Assembly: GCF_000741135.1 (NCBI RefSeq)
Contig: NZ_JGYU01000002.1
Location: 186,001 to 250,000 of the forward strand
Direction: 5' to 3'
DNA length: 64,000 nucleotides
Origin: Bifidobacterium choerinum
GTDB taxonomy: Bacteria; Actinomycetota; Actinomycetes; Actinomycetales; Bifidobacteriaceae
Below, one piece after another: positions 8,051 through 17,930 of the stretch (the stretch's first letter is position 1; each line of letters opens with the position of its first letter). The notes beneath the pieces were generated by a model, which had not been told where the DNA came from, made no database searches, and saw only the letters and a program-made list of their open reading frames with translations. A program made the translations under genes and the position numbers.

Positions 8051-8968
8051 ATGGAGATTCGAGCATTGCGCGCATTCCTCGAGGTTTCGCGCGAAGAGAA
8101 CATGACGCGCGCCGCGGCCAACCTGCACATGTCGCAGCCGTCGCTGTCGAAGCTCATCCGGTCGCTCGAGCATGAGCTCGGCACGAAGCTGTTCGTGCGC
8201 CGCAGCTTCGGGCTGACGTTGACGAAGGAAGGGCAGGTGCTGCGCGAACGCGCGCGCGACCTCGTCGGCATGGCGGACCGCATCGAGGACGAGTTCGCGT
8301 CGCTCGGCAACGTCACCGGCGGCACACTGTATTTCGGACTCGCGGAGTCGTATCAGATCCGGTATCTCGCACAGCAGATCAAACGGCTGCGCGAACGGTG
8401 CATCAATCTGCGCTACCACGTCGAAAGCGGCGTCTCCGCGCAAGTGCTCGAGCACCTCGACCAGGGTACGCTCGATTTCGCGGTGCTCGCGCAGGACCCC
8501 GACCGCACGAAGTGCGACGCATTGGCGTTCCCGGACGTCGATCGCTGGGGCGTCATCGTCCCGGACGGCCATCGATTGGCGGCACGCGAGAGCATCGGCA
8601 TCGACGATCTCGTCGGTGAGCCGCTGTTCTGCTCGCAGCAGGGATGGAAGCACGATATCGCGCGCTGGGCCGGGTCGCGCATGCCCGATCTGCGGCTCGA
8701 GGCGACCTTCGGCCTTGCCTACAACGCGGCCGTCTTCGCGCGCGAAGGCCTTGGCGTGCTGCTCACCTTCGACCGGATCGTCGATACCAGCGAGGGGTCG
8801 GGACTCGTGTTCCGCCCGTTGCGGCCGGAGCTCGACACGAAACTGTATCTGACCTGGCGGCGCAACCGGCCGCTCAGCCCGATCGCCGAGCGTTTCCTGC
8901 GGCAGTTGCGCGAGACCTCGCCCGCGCCGCCGTCCGAGGCATATACGGCTCAGCCGCGCGCGTTGTAG
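8051..8968 (+). CDS. LysR-family transcriptional regulator (hydrolase side)
   Basis: 305 residues. The winged helix-turn-helix occupies about residues 1-60 (MEIRALRAFLEVSREENMTR; AAANLHMSQPSLSKLIRSLEHELGTKLF), followed by the linker helix and a two-lobed effector domain. Divergent from the Cys-nucleophile hydrolase and probably its regulator. The 3' end overlaps the convergent DUF4234 gene by 19 bases. It resembles the second LysR at 12980 in domain layout, and the two flank one redox gene cluster. Confidence 0.9.
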   Translation: MEIRALRAFLEVSREENMTRAAANLHMSQPSLSKLIRSLEHELGTKLFVRRSFGLTLTKEGQVLRERARDLVGMADRIEDEFASLGNVTGGTLYFGLAESYQIRYLAQQIKRLRERCINLRYHVESGVSAQVLEHLDQGTLDFAVLAQDPDRTKCDALAFPDVDRWGVIVPDGHRLAARESIGIDDLVGEPLFCSQQGWKHDIARWAGSRMPDLRLEATFGLAYNAAVFAREGLGVLLTFDRIVDTSEGSGLVFRPLRPELDTKLYLTWRRNRPLSPIAERFLRQLRETSPAPPSEAYTAQPRAL

Positions 8969-9666
8969 TCCTCGCACATCATGTTCGTGGCCTTGAGCAG
9001 CTTGTACAGATAGATGAACGGGCCGACGATGATCAGCGAGCCAAGGATGCACCACAGCCAGAAATCGGCCATGCTCACTTCACGAGGCATGCCGCGGCGC
9101 TGCAGCTCGTTGCCGATGCGATCCGACAGGTTGCTGTACCAGACGAGCCACGCGATGCCGAGCGACAACCATCCGAACAGGAAGAACATCAATAGGTAGT
9201 TCATCGATTTGCGGCCGTCATGTGGTGTGGCGACCATGTTCGTCGCTTCGGTCACGTCGTACATGACGACGATGTCGTAGATGCCGAACGTGATGAGGCC
9301 GAGCAGGATGTACTTGAGCAGGCTGCGGTTCGTCTTGAGCTTGTATGCCGGCACCTGTTGGACGACGGTCACCGGAATCGGCTGCTGCGGTCCGTATCCG
9401 TTCGGCATCGGCGCGCCGCCGGCCGGCGTCGATGGCGGGATGTTTGCATCGGCATAGTGCGTCGCCGGCGTCGCATTGTTCGCCGGTTCCGCATAAGGCT
9501 GTGATGACGGCGACGGCTGCGATGGATAGGTCGGATAGGTCTGCTGCGGCTGCGGCGCCCCGCTGGACATGCCCGGGTAGGTCGGCGCAGGCGTCGCGCC
9601 GGACGTGCCCGGACGCGGCGGCAGCGCCGGGGTCGGGATCTGCGGATGCATGTTGCTGTCGGTCAT
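8950..9666 (-). CDS. DUF4234 membrane protein with Pro-rich N-terminus
   Basis: 238 residues. Residues 1-95 are Pro/Gln/Ser/Tyr-rich and probably disordered and cytosolic. The rest is a DUF4234-type domain with three or four membrane helices (LLKYILLGLITFGIYDIVVMYDV; LLMFFLFGWLSLGIAWLVWY; FWLWCILGSLIIVGPFIYLYKLL). GAGGAAGAGGACCC precedes the ATG. Function of DUF4234 is not known. Convergent with the LysR gene, overlapping by 19 bases. Confidence 0.8.
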   Translation of the reverse strand: MTDSNMHPQIPTPALPPRPGTSGATPAPTYPGMSSGAPQPQQTYPTYPSQPSPSSQPYAEPANNATPATHYADANIPPSTPAGGAPMPNGYGPQQPIPVTVVQQVPAYKLKTNRSLLKYILLGLITFGIYDIVVMYDVTEATNMVATPHDGRKSMNYLLMFFLFGWLSLGIAWLVWYSNLSDRIGNELQRRGMPREVSMADFWLWCILGSLIIVGPFIYLYKLLKATNMMCEDYNARG

Positions 9667-9770
9667 GACGGGTCCTCTTCCTCAATACTGCCCATGCGGC
9701 AGTACATGGGTCCGCTTTGAGTGTAGGCGCCGATGCCGCCTGTACGCAAACGGGGCGCAGACGGCGGATG

Positions 9771-10157
9771 TCATCCCAGATGCAGCAGGCACAGCATCGG
9801 CAGCGAGAAACAGACGCAGAAACCACATAACCCGGTCACGACCGTCACGACCGGTCGGATGAGCGATCTCCATCCGGCCATCCGACCTTGTGGACGGTAT
9901 CGCTTTTCGAGGGCGGCGGCGCCGATCCAGCAGCCGAGACCAATGATCGTGACCGCGACGAGCAGCCACACGTTCATCGTCGATCGGTCGAGCCATGCGC
10001 CGATCATGTCGTTCGGCGCGCCGTCGAAGGACGACAGCAGCACCGGCATGACAAGGATGTAGCCGATGACGACGAGCGCGGCGATGGCGGCCAATGCCGC
10101 CTTCGGGCGCATGTTCCTGATCCGTCCTTCGTCGTCGTGCCGATCCGTCCCCGTCAT
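9771..10157 (-). CDS. Small membrane protein, unknown
   Basis: 128 residues with three predicted membrane helices (AALAAIAALVVIGYILVMPV; VWLLVAVTIIGLGCWIGAA; VVTVVTGLCGFCVCFSLPML). GGAGACGG directly before the 10157 ATG supports this start, though ATG at 10112 is an alternative that would begin at the first helix. No family recognised. It lies between the DUF4234 gene and the flavodoxin gene on the same strand. Confidence 0.6.
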   Translation of the reverse strand: MTGTDRHDDEGRIRNMRPKAALAAIAALVVIGYILVMPVLLSSFDGAPNDMIGAWLDRSTMNVWLLVAVTIIGLGCWIGAAALEKRYRPQGRMAGWRSLIRPVVTVVTGLCGFCVCFSLPMLCLLHLG

Positions 10158-10313
10158 CCGTCGTCTCCGTTCTGCGTCATGGTCGTCTGGTCATCGTCGT
10201 GTCCGTCCCATACTACGCGCCGCGATCGCATGCGGAGTCTGATGTGCTGCCGCTGGAACGCGACGATGTCGGGATTGCGCAGTGCTGCGAGATGCAGACG
10301 ATGTCCGCGACGC

Positions 10314-10790
10314 TCACATGCCGAGCGACTGCGCCCAGACGCGCAGTTCGTCCTCGCTTGCGTCCACGTCGAATCGGCGGCCGTCGATCCACTGCGCGTC
10401 GGGCGCCGAATCGTGCAGCTGTTCGCCGAGCGCGCCGCGTGTGCTCGACGACGACGTCGCGAAGGTCGTGAGCTTCTTGCCGGCGAAGTCATGCGCCTCG
10501 AGCCATGTGCGCACCTCGCGCGGCGCCGTGTCCCACCACAGCGGGTAGCCGAGGAAGATCTCGTCGTAGCCGTCGATCGACGGATCTTCGGCGAGGGCGG
10601 GGCGCATTGAACGGTCCGCATGCTGCTTCGAGCTGCGGCTGTTCGGGTTCGTCCAGTCCAGGTCGGCGTCGGTGAACGGCTGATCGGGGACGATCTCGCG
10701 CAGGTCCGCGCCGATCGCGTCGGCGAGATGCTCGGCGACGCGGCGCGTGTTGCCGGTTCCGGTGATGTAGACAACCAGTTTGTTCGTCAT
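10314..10790 (-). CDS. Flavodoxin-family protein
   Basis: 158 residues. The FMN phosphate-binding loop is visible as TGTGNTRRVAEHLA near residue 10, followed by EIFLGYPLWWDTAPREVRTWLE, characteristic of flavodoxin_4-type proteins that use FMN as a low-potential electron carrier or quinone reductase. GAAAGGAATTGAC precedes the ATG at 10790. Probably part of the leftward reductase group (SDR, alcohol dehydrogenase) immediately upstream. Confidence 0.88.
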   Translation of the reverse strand: MTNKLVVYITGTGNTRRVAEHLADAIGADLREIVPDQPFTDADLDWTNPNSRSSKQHADRSMRPALAEDPSIDGYDEIFLGYPLWWDTAPREVRTWLEAHDFAGKKLTTFATSSSSTRGALGEQLHDSAPDAQWIDGRRFDVDASEDELRVWAQSLGM

Positions 10791-10844
10791 GTCAATTCCT
10801 TTCTGAAGATGTCTTGATGATGCGATGATGATGTTCGTCCGCGT

Positions 10845-11669
10845 TCAGTGCCGTGCGTGCGCCGTCGTTTCGGCTGCATGCGCCATCGCCTCGACGTGTT
10901 CGAGCTCCTCGCGGACGCGTTTCGGCTGCGCGTGCAGCGGGAAGTTGTCCGGATCGTCGTAGCCGTCGAGCGAACCGTCCTGCGGATCGGCTTCGAGCGC
11001 CGCGAACATCGGGACGAGTTCGGCGTCGCTTTGCGGCTGGCCGAGTTCGTCGACGAGGTTGAAGGTCTTCCGGTTCGCTTCCTCGCATCCGAGCGCGGCG
11101 ACGAGCGTCTGCGCGATCTGACGGCGCGCGATCGCGCTGTCGTCCGGCCCCGTGCAGACATGCCGCTGGTCCTGCTGGAAGCGGATATGGTGCTCGTCGT
11201 CGCCCTCCATGTCGAACCAGCCGGGGCGCACGATCGTGTATTCGTTGCCGGAGGCGCGCACGAGGCGCTCGCTGCGGCGCTTCCAGTCGTGGGCCTGCGT
11301 CGTGCGGTTGTATTCGGTGTCCATGTCCGCCGCGAGTCCGATCGCCGTCATCAGCGCGATGCGCGCCCTGCATCCGTCGAGCGCGTCGAGCGCGTTCTTC
11401 ACGGCGCCGTGGTCGACGTCCTCGTTCAGTGTCGGGCCGCCGTTCGCGCCCATCGTGAACACGATGCCGTCGATGCCGTCGAGCGCGCGACGCATATCGC
11501 CGGCGTTTTTGAGATCGCCTTCGCAGATCTCGACGTTCGGTCCGAAGCACTCGTGCGACTTGTCGCGCACGAGTGCGCGCACCCGATATCCCTGCGTGAC
11601 GCCTTCGCGCACCGCGTAGCGCCCGACGCTGCCGCTCGCGCCGACGAACAGCACATGGGTCGGTCTCAT
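10845..11669 (-). CDS. NAD(P)-binding SDR/NmrA-like reductase
   Basis: 274 residues. The Rossmann dinucleotide motif GASGSVGRYAVREG is at the N-terminus, followed by acidic GDL (EGDLKNAGDM) and ALMTAIG, typical of atypical SDRs of the YwnB/NmrA type. Start chosen at 11669 because AAAGGATT precedes it and the protein begins directly with the Rossmann strand. Lies 54 bases upstream of the flavodoxin gene, same strand. Likely substrate class: quinones or aldehydes; unproven. Confidence 0.82.
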   Translation of the reverse strand: MRPTHVLFVGASGSVGRYAVREGVTQGYRVRALVRDKSHECFGPNVEICEGDLKNAGDMRRALDGIDGIVFTMGANGGPTLNEDVDHGAVKNALDALDGCRARIALMTAIGLAADMDTEYNRTTQAHDWKRRSERLVRASGNEYTIVRPGWFDMEGDDEHHIRFQQDQRHVCTGPDDSAIARRQIAQTLVAALGCEEANRKTFNLVDELGQPQSDAELVPMFAALEADPQDGSLDGYDDPDNFPLHAQPKRVREELEHVEAMAHAAETTAHARH

Positions 11670-11731
11670 ATGATCGCCAATCCTTTCGTCCCTTGTCGTC
11701 CTGCCGCCGCCGTGAACACGGTCGTCCGCGC

Positions 11732-12817
11732 TCACGCCTCGGCGATGTCGATCATCGACTTGATCGCGCGGCGTTCGTCCATCGCCTTGTAGGCATCCTG
11801 CACATGGTCGAGGTCGAAGCGCGCCGTGAAGACCTTGCCCGGGTCGATGCGGCCGTCGAGCACGGCCTTGAGCAGCGTCGACTTGTCATGCGTCGCGACC
11901 GACGCGATGCCGCCGGTGAGCGTGACGTTGCGCCAGAACGGCGCATTGACGTCGATGTTGCTCGTATGCGGCATGCCGACGCGGCTCACATAGGCGCCCG
12001 GGCGTCCGCTGCGCAGCGCCGATTCGATGCTCTGCTCGGAGCCGACGCATTCGAGGACGCGGTCGGCGCCGGCGCCGTTCGTCATCTCCATGATACGTGC
12101 GACCGCCTCGTCGCCGCGCTCGGGCACGATGTCGGTCGCGCCGAACTCGCGGGCGAGCTTCGCGCGGTCCTCGTGGCGGCTCATCGCGATGATGCGTCCT
12201 GCGCTGAGCAGCTTCGCGCCGATGACGGCGCACAGGCCGACCGCGCCGGCGCCGTAGACGACGACGGTGTCGCCGGGCTCGATGCGCGCGCTCCATGCGG
12301 CGTGGTAGCCGGTCGCCATCACGTCGGAAAGCGCCAGCAGCGACGCGATCCGCTCGTCGCTGTAATCGGCGGGCGATCCTGGGATTTTGACGAGCGCCGT
12401 GTCCGCCCACGTCGCGCGCAGATACTCGGCCTGATAGCCGGCGTTGCCGCCGGGCTCCATGTTGGAGCAGTTGCCGTCGTAGCCCTTCTCACAGGCGACG
12501 CAGTGGCTGCAGGCGTGTGTGAAGGGGACGATGACGAAGTCGCCGGGCTTCATGTCGTGCACGCCGGAGCCGACCTCGTCGACGATGCCGATCGCCTCAT
12601 GGCCGACGAGCGAGCCGTGCTCGCGTTCGTTGATGCCGCGGAACCACCACAGGTCGGATCCGCACACACAGGCCTTGAGGACGCGCACGATCGCGTCGGT
12701 CGGCTTTTCGATCTTCGGCCGTGGCACATCGCGCACCTCCATATGCTCGGGCTCCACGAACACGGCCGCTTTCATCGTCGCCGTCGTATCGCTGTTCGTA
12801 TCGGTCGTAGTGGTCAT
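11732..12817 (-). CDS. Zinc-dependent medium-chain alcohol dehydrogenase
   Basis: 361 residues. Catalytic-zinc region KACVCGSDLWWFRG and GHEAIG, structural-zinc cysteines in CSHCVACEKGYDGNC, and the NAD(P) motif YGAGAVGLCAVIGAKLL are all visible. Start at 12817 is preferred over an ATG 12 bases upstream because GGAGGCGCAG sits correctly before it. Divergent from the second LysR gene, 162 bases away, which is its probable regulator. A LacI-type operator-like palindrome lies about 50 bases upstream. Confidence 0.88.
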   Translation of the reverse strand: MTTTTDTNSDTTATMKAAVFVEPEHMEVRDVPRPKIEKPTDAIVRVLKACVCGSDLWWFRGINEREHGSLVGHEAIGIVDEVGSGVHDMKPGDFVIVPFTHACSHCVACEKGYDGNCSNMEPGGNAGYQAEYLRATWADTALVKIPGSPADYSDERIASLLALSDVMATGYHAAWSARIEPGDTVVVYGAGAVGLCAVIGAKLLSAGRIIAMSRHEDRAKLAREFGATDIVPERGDEAVARIMEMTNGAGADRVLECVGSEQSIESALRSGRPGAYVSRVGMPHTSNIDVNAPFWRNVTLTGGIASVATHDKSTLLKAVLDGRIDPGKVFTARFDLDHVQDAYKAMDERRAIKSMIDIAEA

Positions 12818-12866
12818 CTGCGCCTCCATCGTCGTCGCTTCGGTCGGCCCGGCGCCCGCAATCGGC

Positions 12867-12882
12867 ATCGAACCGGTTTGTT
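12867..12882 (-). promoter_or_regulatory. LacI-type operator-like site upstream of the alcohol dehydrogenase
   Basis: ATCGAACCGGTTTGTT shares TCGAACCGGTT with the operators around the sucrose LacI gene (26339 and 26516). It lies about 50 bases before the dehydrogenase start. This suggests, but does not prove, control by that or another LacI regulator. Confidence 0.4.
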
Positions 12883-12979
12883 GCCATCCACGGTAGAGGA
12901 ACATGAAATCTATTACAAATACAGAACTCAGATATAATTATATGCAGGAAAAGAATATAAGACGATTGGAGGCACGACC

Positions 12980-13858
12980 ATGGATATTCGTCTGCTGCGG
13001 CATTTCGTCGCCGTCGTACAGGAGGAGGGCATCTCCGCGGCCGCCGACGCGCTGCGCATGAGCCAGCCGGCGCTGTCGCGGCAAATGAAGGAGCTCGAAG
13101 GCGATCTCGGCGTGCGCCTGTTCGAACGCGGCAACCGCGGCCGCACGATCACGCTGACGAAGGAAGGACGGGTGTTCTACCGGCGCGCGCGGCAGATCAT
13201 CGAACTCGCCGACCGTGCCCGCGCCGAAGTGCATATGCACGACGAGGTCGACGGCATCGTGCACATCACGGCCGCGCAGACTTCGGCGATGGACTACGTC
13301 GGGCGCGCCGCCGCGCAGACGCGGCTGCTGTATCCGCATGTGAGCTTCGATCTGCACGACGACAACGGACCGAACAACGTCGAACGGCTCAACAACGGCC
13401 TCGCCGACTTCGCCGTCGTCGTCCAGCCGACCGACATGACGCGCTTCGACCATCTCGCGCTGCCCGGGCAGGATCGGCTCGGCGTCGGCATGCGCGCCGA
13501 CGATCCGCTTGCCGATTGCGACGGCGTCACGAACGAACTGCTCAAGGATATGCCGCTCATCGTCTCCTCCGGCACGTTCGAACGGCGCGACCTGTCCGGA
13601 TGGTACGCGTCGCCGACGCCGCTCAACATCGTCGGTACGATGAACCTGCCGTTCAACGCGTCCTGCTTCGTGCGTGAGGGCTTCGGCTACATCCTGACGC
13701 TCGATCATCTCATCGGGGAGGGCGACGACTCGCGGCTCGTCTGGAAACCGCTTGAGCCGGAGCTGCGCATCCATGTGAGCATCGTCTGGCGCAAGGACCG
13801 CGAACTGTCGCGCGCCTCGCAGGCCTTCCTGCGTCAGCTGCGCGCGATCGTGCTGTGA
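12980..13858 (+). CDS. LysR-family transcriptional regulator (dehydrogenase side)
   Basis: 292 residues. N-terminal HTH (MDIRLLRHFVAVVQEEGISA; AADALRMSQPALSRQMKELE; GDLGVRLFERGNRGRTITLT) followed by the substrate-binding domain. TTGGAGGCACGACC precedes the ATG. TATAAT at 12933-12938 lies 42 bases upstream in an AT-rich divergent spacer. Probably controls the divergent alcohol dehydrogenase and the reductase genes beyond it. Its stop lies only 3 bases from the end of the convergent deacetylase gene. Confidence 0.9.
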   Translation: MDIRLLRHFVAVVQEEGISAAADALRMSQPALSRQMKELEGDLGVRLFERGNRGRTITLTKEGRVFYRRARQIIELADRARAEVHMHDEVDGIVHITAAQTSAMDYVGRAAAQTRLLYPHVSFDLHDDNGPNNVERLNNGLADFAVVVQPTDMTRFDHLALPGQDRLGVGMRADDPLADCDGVTNELLKDMPLIVSSGTFERRDLSGWYASPTPLNIVGTMNLPFNASCFVREGFGYILTLDHLIGEGDDSRLVWKPLEPELRIHVSIVWRKDRELSRASQAFLRQLRAIVL

Positions 13859-13861
13859 GAT

Positions 13862-15163
13862 CTACTCCTTGCCCTGCGCCGGCTTCGGCACGCCGCCCAT
13901 CTCGCACAGCTCGTCGATCGTGACGAAGGAGTAGCCCTGCTTCTTGAGGTCGTCGATGATGCCGGGGAGCGCCTCGATGTCCTGCGTGCGGTCGCCACCG
14001 CCATCGTGCATCAGCGCGATCGCGCCGTTGTACGCGTTCTTGAGCACCTCGTCGTGGATCGCCTTCTTGCCGGGGCGCTTCCAGTCGAGCGTGTCGATGC
14101 TCCACAGCACGTTCATGTCGACGATGTCCGCCGTGTCCTTCCACTGCTGCACGCCGAAGGCGCCGTAGGGCGCGCGCAGCACGCGCGTCTTCGTGCCGCT
14201 CGCCTGCTCGAGATCGGCGAAACTCGTGAGGATCTCCTTGCGCAGGTCGTCGCGCGACATGTCCGGCATGTACGGATGGCTGACGCTGTGCGACGCCACC
14301 TGATGGCCTTCGTTGACCATCCGCTGTTCGAGTTTCGGATAGGTGAGCGCGTCCTCGCCGAGGTCGAAGAACGTGGCCTTCACCTTCTTCTGCTTGAGGA
14401 TGTCGAGGATCGGCCCGGTGTACTGGCTCGGACCGTCGTCGAAGGTGAGCGCGATGACCTTTTTGCCGGCCGGCTGCGGCGCGAAGGACTGCACGGTGAG
14501 CTTCTTCGCCGGCTTGATCTCCTTGTGGACGACCTCCTCCTTCGAGCGCTTGCCGATCCAGACCTCCTCCCGGCCGTCCTCGCCCTGCTGCGTGACGACC
14601 TGGATCGGGCCGTTGTTGAGATTGATGTCGGTGCCGTATCGCTTTGTGCGCGTCTCGCTCGTATGCGCCTCGGTGACGTCCTTGCCGGGCGTGACCGTCA
14701 TCGTCTCGGCGTCGGCGATCGTCGCCGTGCCGTAGTCGGCGACCGGCACGGGAGCGCCGTTGATGCTGACGGCGACCGGCTCGCCGCCGTCCTTGTCGAG
14801 CACCTTGCCCTTGAGCGACAGCAGTCGGCCGCGCGTGCGTCCGAAGTCGTCATGGTCGGCGAGCAGATGCGCGATCGTCGTATCGGCGCGCGCCGACACC
14901 GTCTCGCCGTCGACGCTCACGTCGACGGTGCGCCAATGATGCCGCCACATCCACCAGCCGCCGACACCGAGCGCGACGACGACGAGCGCGACGAGCACGG
15001 TGACGACGGCGGCCGCCGCCGCGCCCATCGTCCCGCGCGCCCGCCTCGGCGGCTTCGCGCTGCCATGGAAATCGATTTCCTCGACGTCGTCGTCGATGTC
15101 CAACGACTGCAGATCCTCGTCGTATCCGTCTCCGCCGATGTTCCCGTTCGTGTCTTGCGCCAC
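13862..15163 (-). CDS. Membrane-anchored polysaccharide deacetylase (NodB, CE4)
   Basis: 433 residues. A cytosolic acidic N-terminus (1-45), one membrane helix (about 46-70), an extracytoplasmic region with ubiquitin-like/DUF348-type character (about 75-200), then a NodB domain (about 235-420). CE4 motifs are present: TFDDGPS (catalytic base and metal Asp), HSVSHP (metal His pair), RAPYGAF, DTLDW and LMHDGGG. It probably N-deacetylates peptidoglycan or another wall glycan at the cell surface. Single gene, convergent with the LysR gene and divergent from fba. Start 15163 follows GGGAAGGTGG. Confidence 0.88.
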   Translation of the reverse strand: MAQDTNGNIGGDGYDEDLQSLDIDDDVEEIDFHGSAKPPRRARGTMGAAAAAVVTVLVALVVVALGVGGWWMWRHHWRTVDVSVDGETVSARADTTIAHLLADHDDFGRTRGRLLSLKGKVLDKDGGEPVAVSINGAPVPVADYGTATIADAETMTVTPGKDVTEAHTSETRTKRYGTDINLNNGPIQVVTQQGEDGREEVWIGKRSKEEVVHKEIKPAKKLTVQSFAPQPAGKKVIALTFDDGPSQYTGPILDILKQKKVKATFFDLGEDALTYPKLEQRMVNEGHQVASHSVSHPYMPDMSRDDLRKEILTSFADLEQASGTKTRVLRAPYGAFGVQQWKDTADIVDMNVLWSIDTLDWKRPGKKAIHDEVLKNAYNGAIALMHDGGGDRTQDIEALPGIIDDLKKQGYSFVTIDELCEMGGVPKPAQGKE

Positions 15164-15295
15164 CGTATACCACCTTCCCCGTGCACCGCCGATCGCGGCC
15201 GCTCGGGCCGCCCTGTGCTGCAGCCCAGCTTAGCATCGGACGTTTCGCGGACGGCTGTGGCATCGCGCGCGCCCGCACGCCATAAGATGGAGGAC

Positions 15296-16360
15296 ATGAC
15301 TATCGCAACTCCGGAACGTTACGCGCAGATGCTCGACGCCGCGCGGCAGGGTGGCTACGCGTACCCTGCGATCAATGTCACCAGCTCGCAGACGCTCAAC
15401 GCCGCGCTGCAGGGGCTCGCCGAAGCGGAATCGGACGGCATCATCCAGGTGTCGGTGGGCGGCGCCGCCTATTTCTCCGGCCAGCGCGTGCTCGACCGCG
15501 TCACCGGTTCGCTCGCCTTCGCCGCCTTCGCGCACGAGGTCGCGAGGAAGTACCCGAACATCACCGTCGCGCTGCACACCGACCACTGCGCCAAACAGTA
15601 TCTCGACGAATGGGTGCGTCCGCTGCTCGACATCGAGATCGACGAGGTCGCGCACGGCCGTGAACCGATGTTCCAATCGCATATGTGGGACGGGTCGACG
15701 GTGCCGCTCGCCGAGAACCTCGAGATCGCGCGCGAGCTGCTTGACAAGTCGGTGCGTGCGCACACGGTGCTCGAGATCGAGATCGGCGCCGTCGGCGGTG
15801 AGGAGGACGGCCACCGCGCCGAGATCAACGAGAAGCTGTATTCGAGCGTCGAGGACGGCGTCGCCGTCGCGCGTGCGCTCGGCTTGGGTGACCGCGGCCG
15901 CTACATGGCCGCCTTCACCTTCGGCAACGTGCACGGCGCATACAAACCGGGCGTCGTCAAGCTGCGCCCGGAACTGCTGCAGCAGATCCAGCACGGCGTG
16001 TGGGAGCGCGCGACGAACGGCGAGCTCGGCGTGCCGCTCGACGCGAACGTCGCCGACGGCAAGCCCTTCGCGCTCGTGTTCCACGGCGGCTCCGGCTCGA
16101 CGCCGCAGGAGATCGCCGAAGCCGTTTCGTACGGCGTCGTCAAGATGAACATCGACACCGATACGCAATACGCGTTCACGCGCGCAATCGCCGACCACAT
16201 GTTCCGGCATTACGACGAAGTGCTCAAAGTGGACGGCGAGGTCGGCAACAAGAAGATGTACGACCCGCGGTCGTGGGGCAAGGAGGCCGAGGCGTCGATG
16301 GCGGCGCGCGTCGTCGAGGCGTGCCGGCAGCTCGGCTCGGCCGGGCGCGCGCTCAAGTAG
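15296..16360 (+). CDS. fba: Class II fructose-bisphosphate aldolase
   Basis: 354 residues. Zinc-dependent reversible cleavage of fructose 1,6-bisphosphate; in bifidobacteria it supports gluconeogenic flow and hexose-phosphate balance beside the fructose-6-phosphate phosphoketolase route. Visible: HTDHC (zinc His and catalytic Asp), EIEIGAVGGEEDG, TFGNVHGAYKPG, VFHGGSGS and KMNIDTDTQYAF, characteristic of class II FBA. GGAGG five bases before ATG 15296 sets the start; the frame is open far upstream but that part is antisense to the deacetylase gene. Followed 127 bases later by purA, with a strong hairpin between. Confidence 0.96.
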   Translation: MTIATPERYAQMLDAARQGGYAYPAINVTSSQTLNAALQGLAEAESDGIIQVSVGGAAYFSGQRVLDRVTGSLAFAAFAHEVARKYPNITVALHTDHCAKQYLDEWVRPLLDIEIDEVAHGREPMFQSHMWDGSTVPLAENLEIARELLDKSVRAHTVLEIEIGAVGGEEDGHRAEINEKLYSSVEDGVAVARALGLGDRGRYMAAFTFGNVHGAYKPGVVKLRPELLQQIQHGVWERATNGELGVPLDANVADGKPFALVFHGGSGSTPQEIAEAVSYGVVKMNIDTDTQYAFTRAIADHMFRHYDEVLKVDGEVGNKKMYDPRSWGKEAEASMAARVVEACRQLGSAGRALK

Positions 16361-16400
16361 CGCGGCGCCGGCGCGACCGCCGGGGAACCCGTGTTGAGGG

Positions 16401-17774
<1,374 letters not shown>

Positions 17775-17776
17775 AG

Positions 17777-17858
17777 CGGCCGGGTGCATCGATTCCGAAC
17801 ATCGATGCCATCGGCCGACGGGCGCCGGGTCGTCCATCACGAGGACCGACCCGGCGCC
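17777..17858 (+). terminator. Tandem hairpins ending purA
   Basis: First hairpin: CGGCCG and GCATCGAT arms at 17777-17793 pairing with 17801-17817. Second: GGCGCCGGGTCG (17821-17832) pairing with CGACCCGGCGCC (17847-17858), followed by a short CTTTCC. Together they form a convincing terminator for purA. Confidence 0.75.
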
Positions 17859-17930
17859 TTTCCATGTTTCACGGGTTATCATGTCAGCACACGCCGAAAC
17901 CCAAAGCCGTATTGAGGCGGTGATTTTCGT

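Noticed and set aside
14006-15295. N-terminal extension of fructose-bisphosphate aldolase by 430 codons
   Set aside because: That part is antisense to the polysaccharide deacetylase; a GGAGG ribosome site and family start are at 15296.
17775-17930. Fluoride riboswitch upstream of crcB
   Set aside because: The conserved GG-GATGG-type core and pseudoknot partners were not found by eye; the region is filled by the purA terminator hairpins. A covariance search would be decisive.
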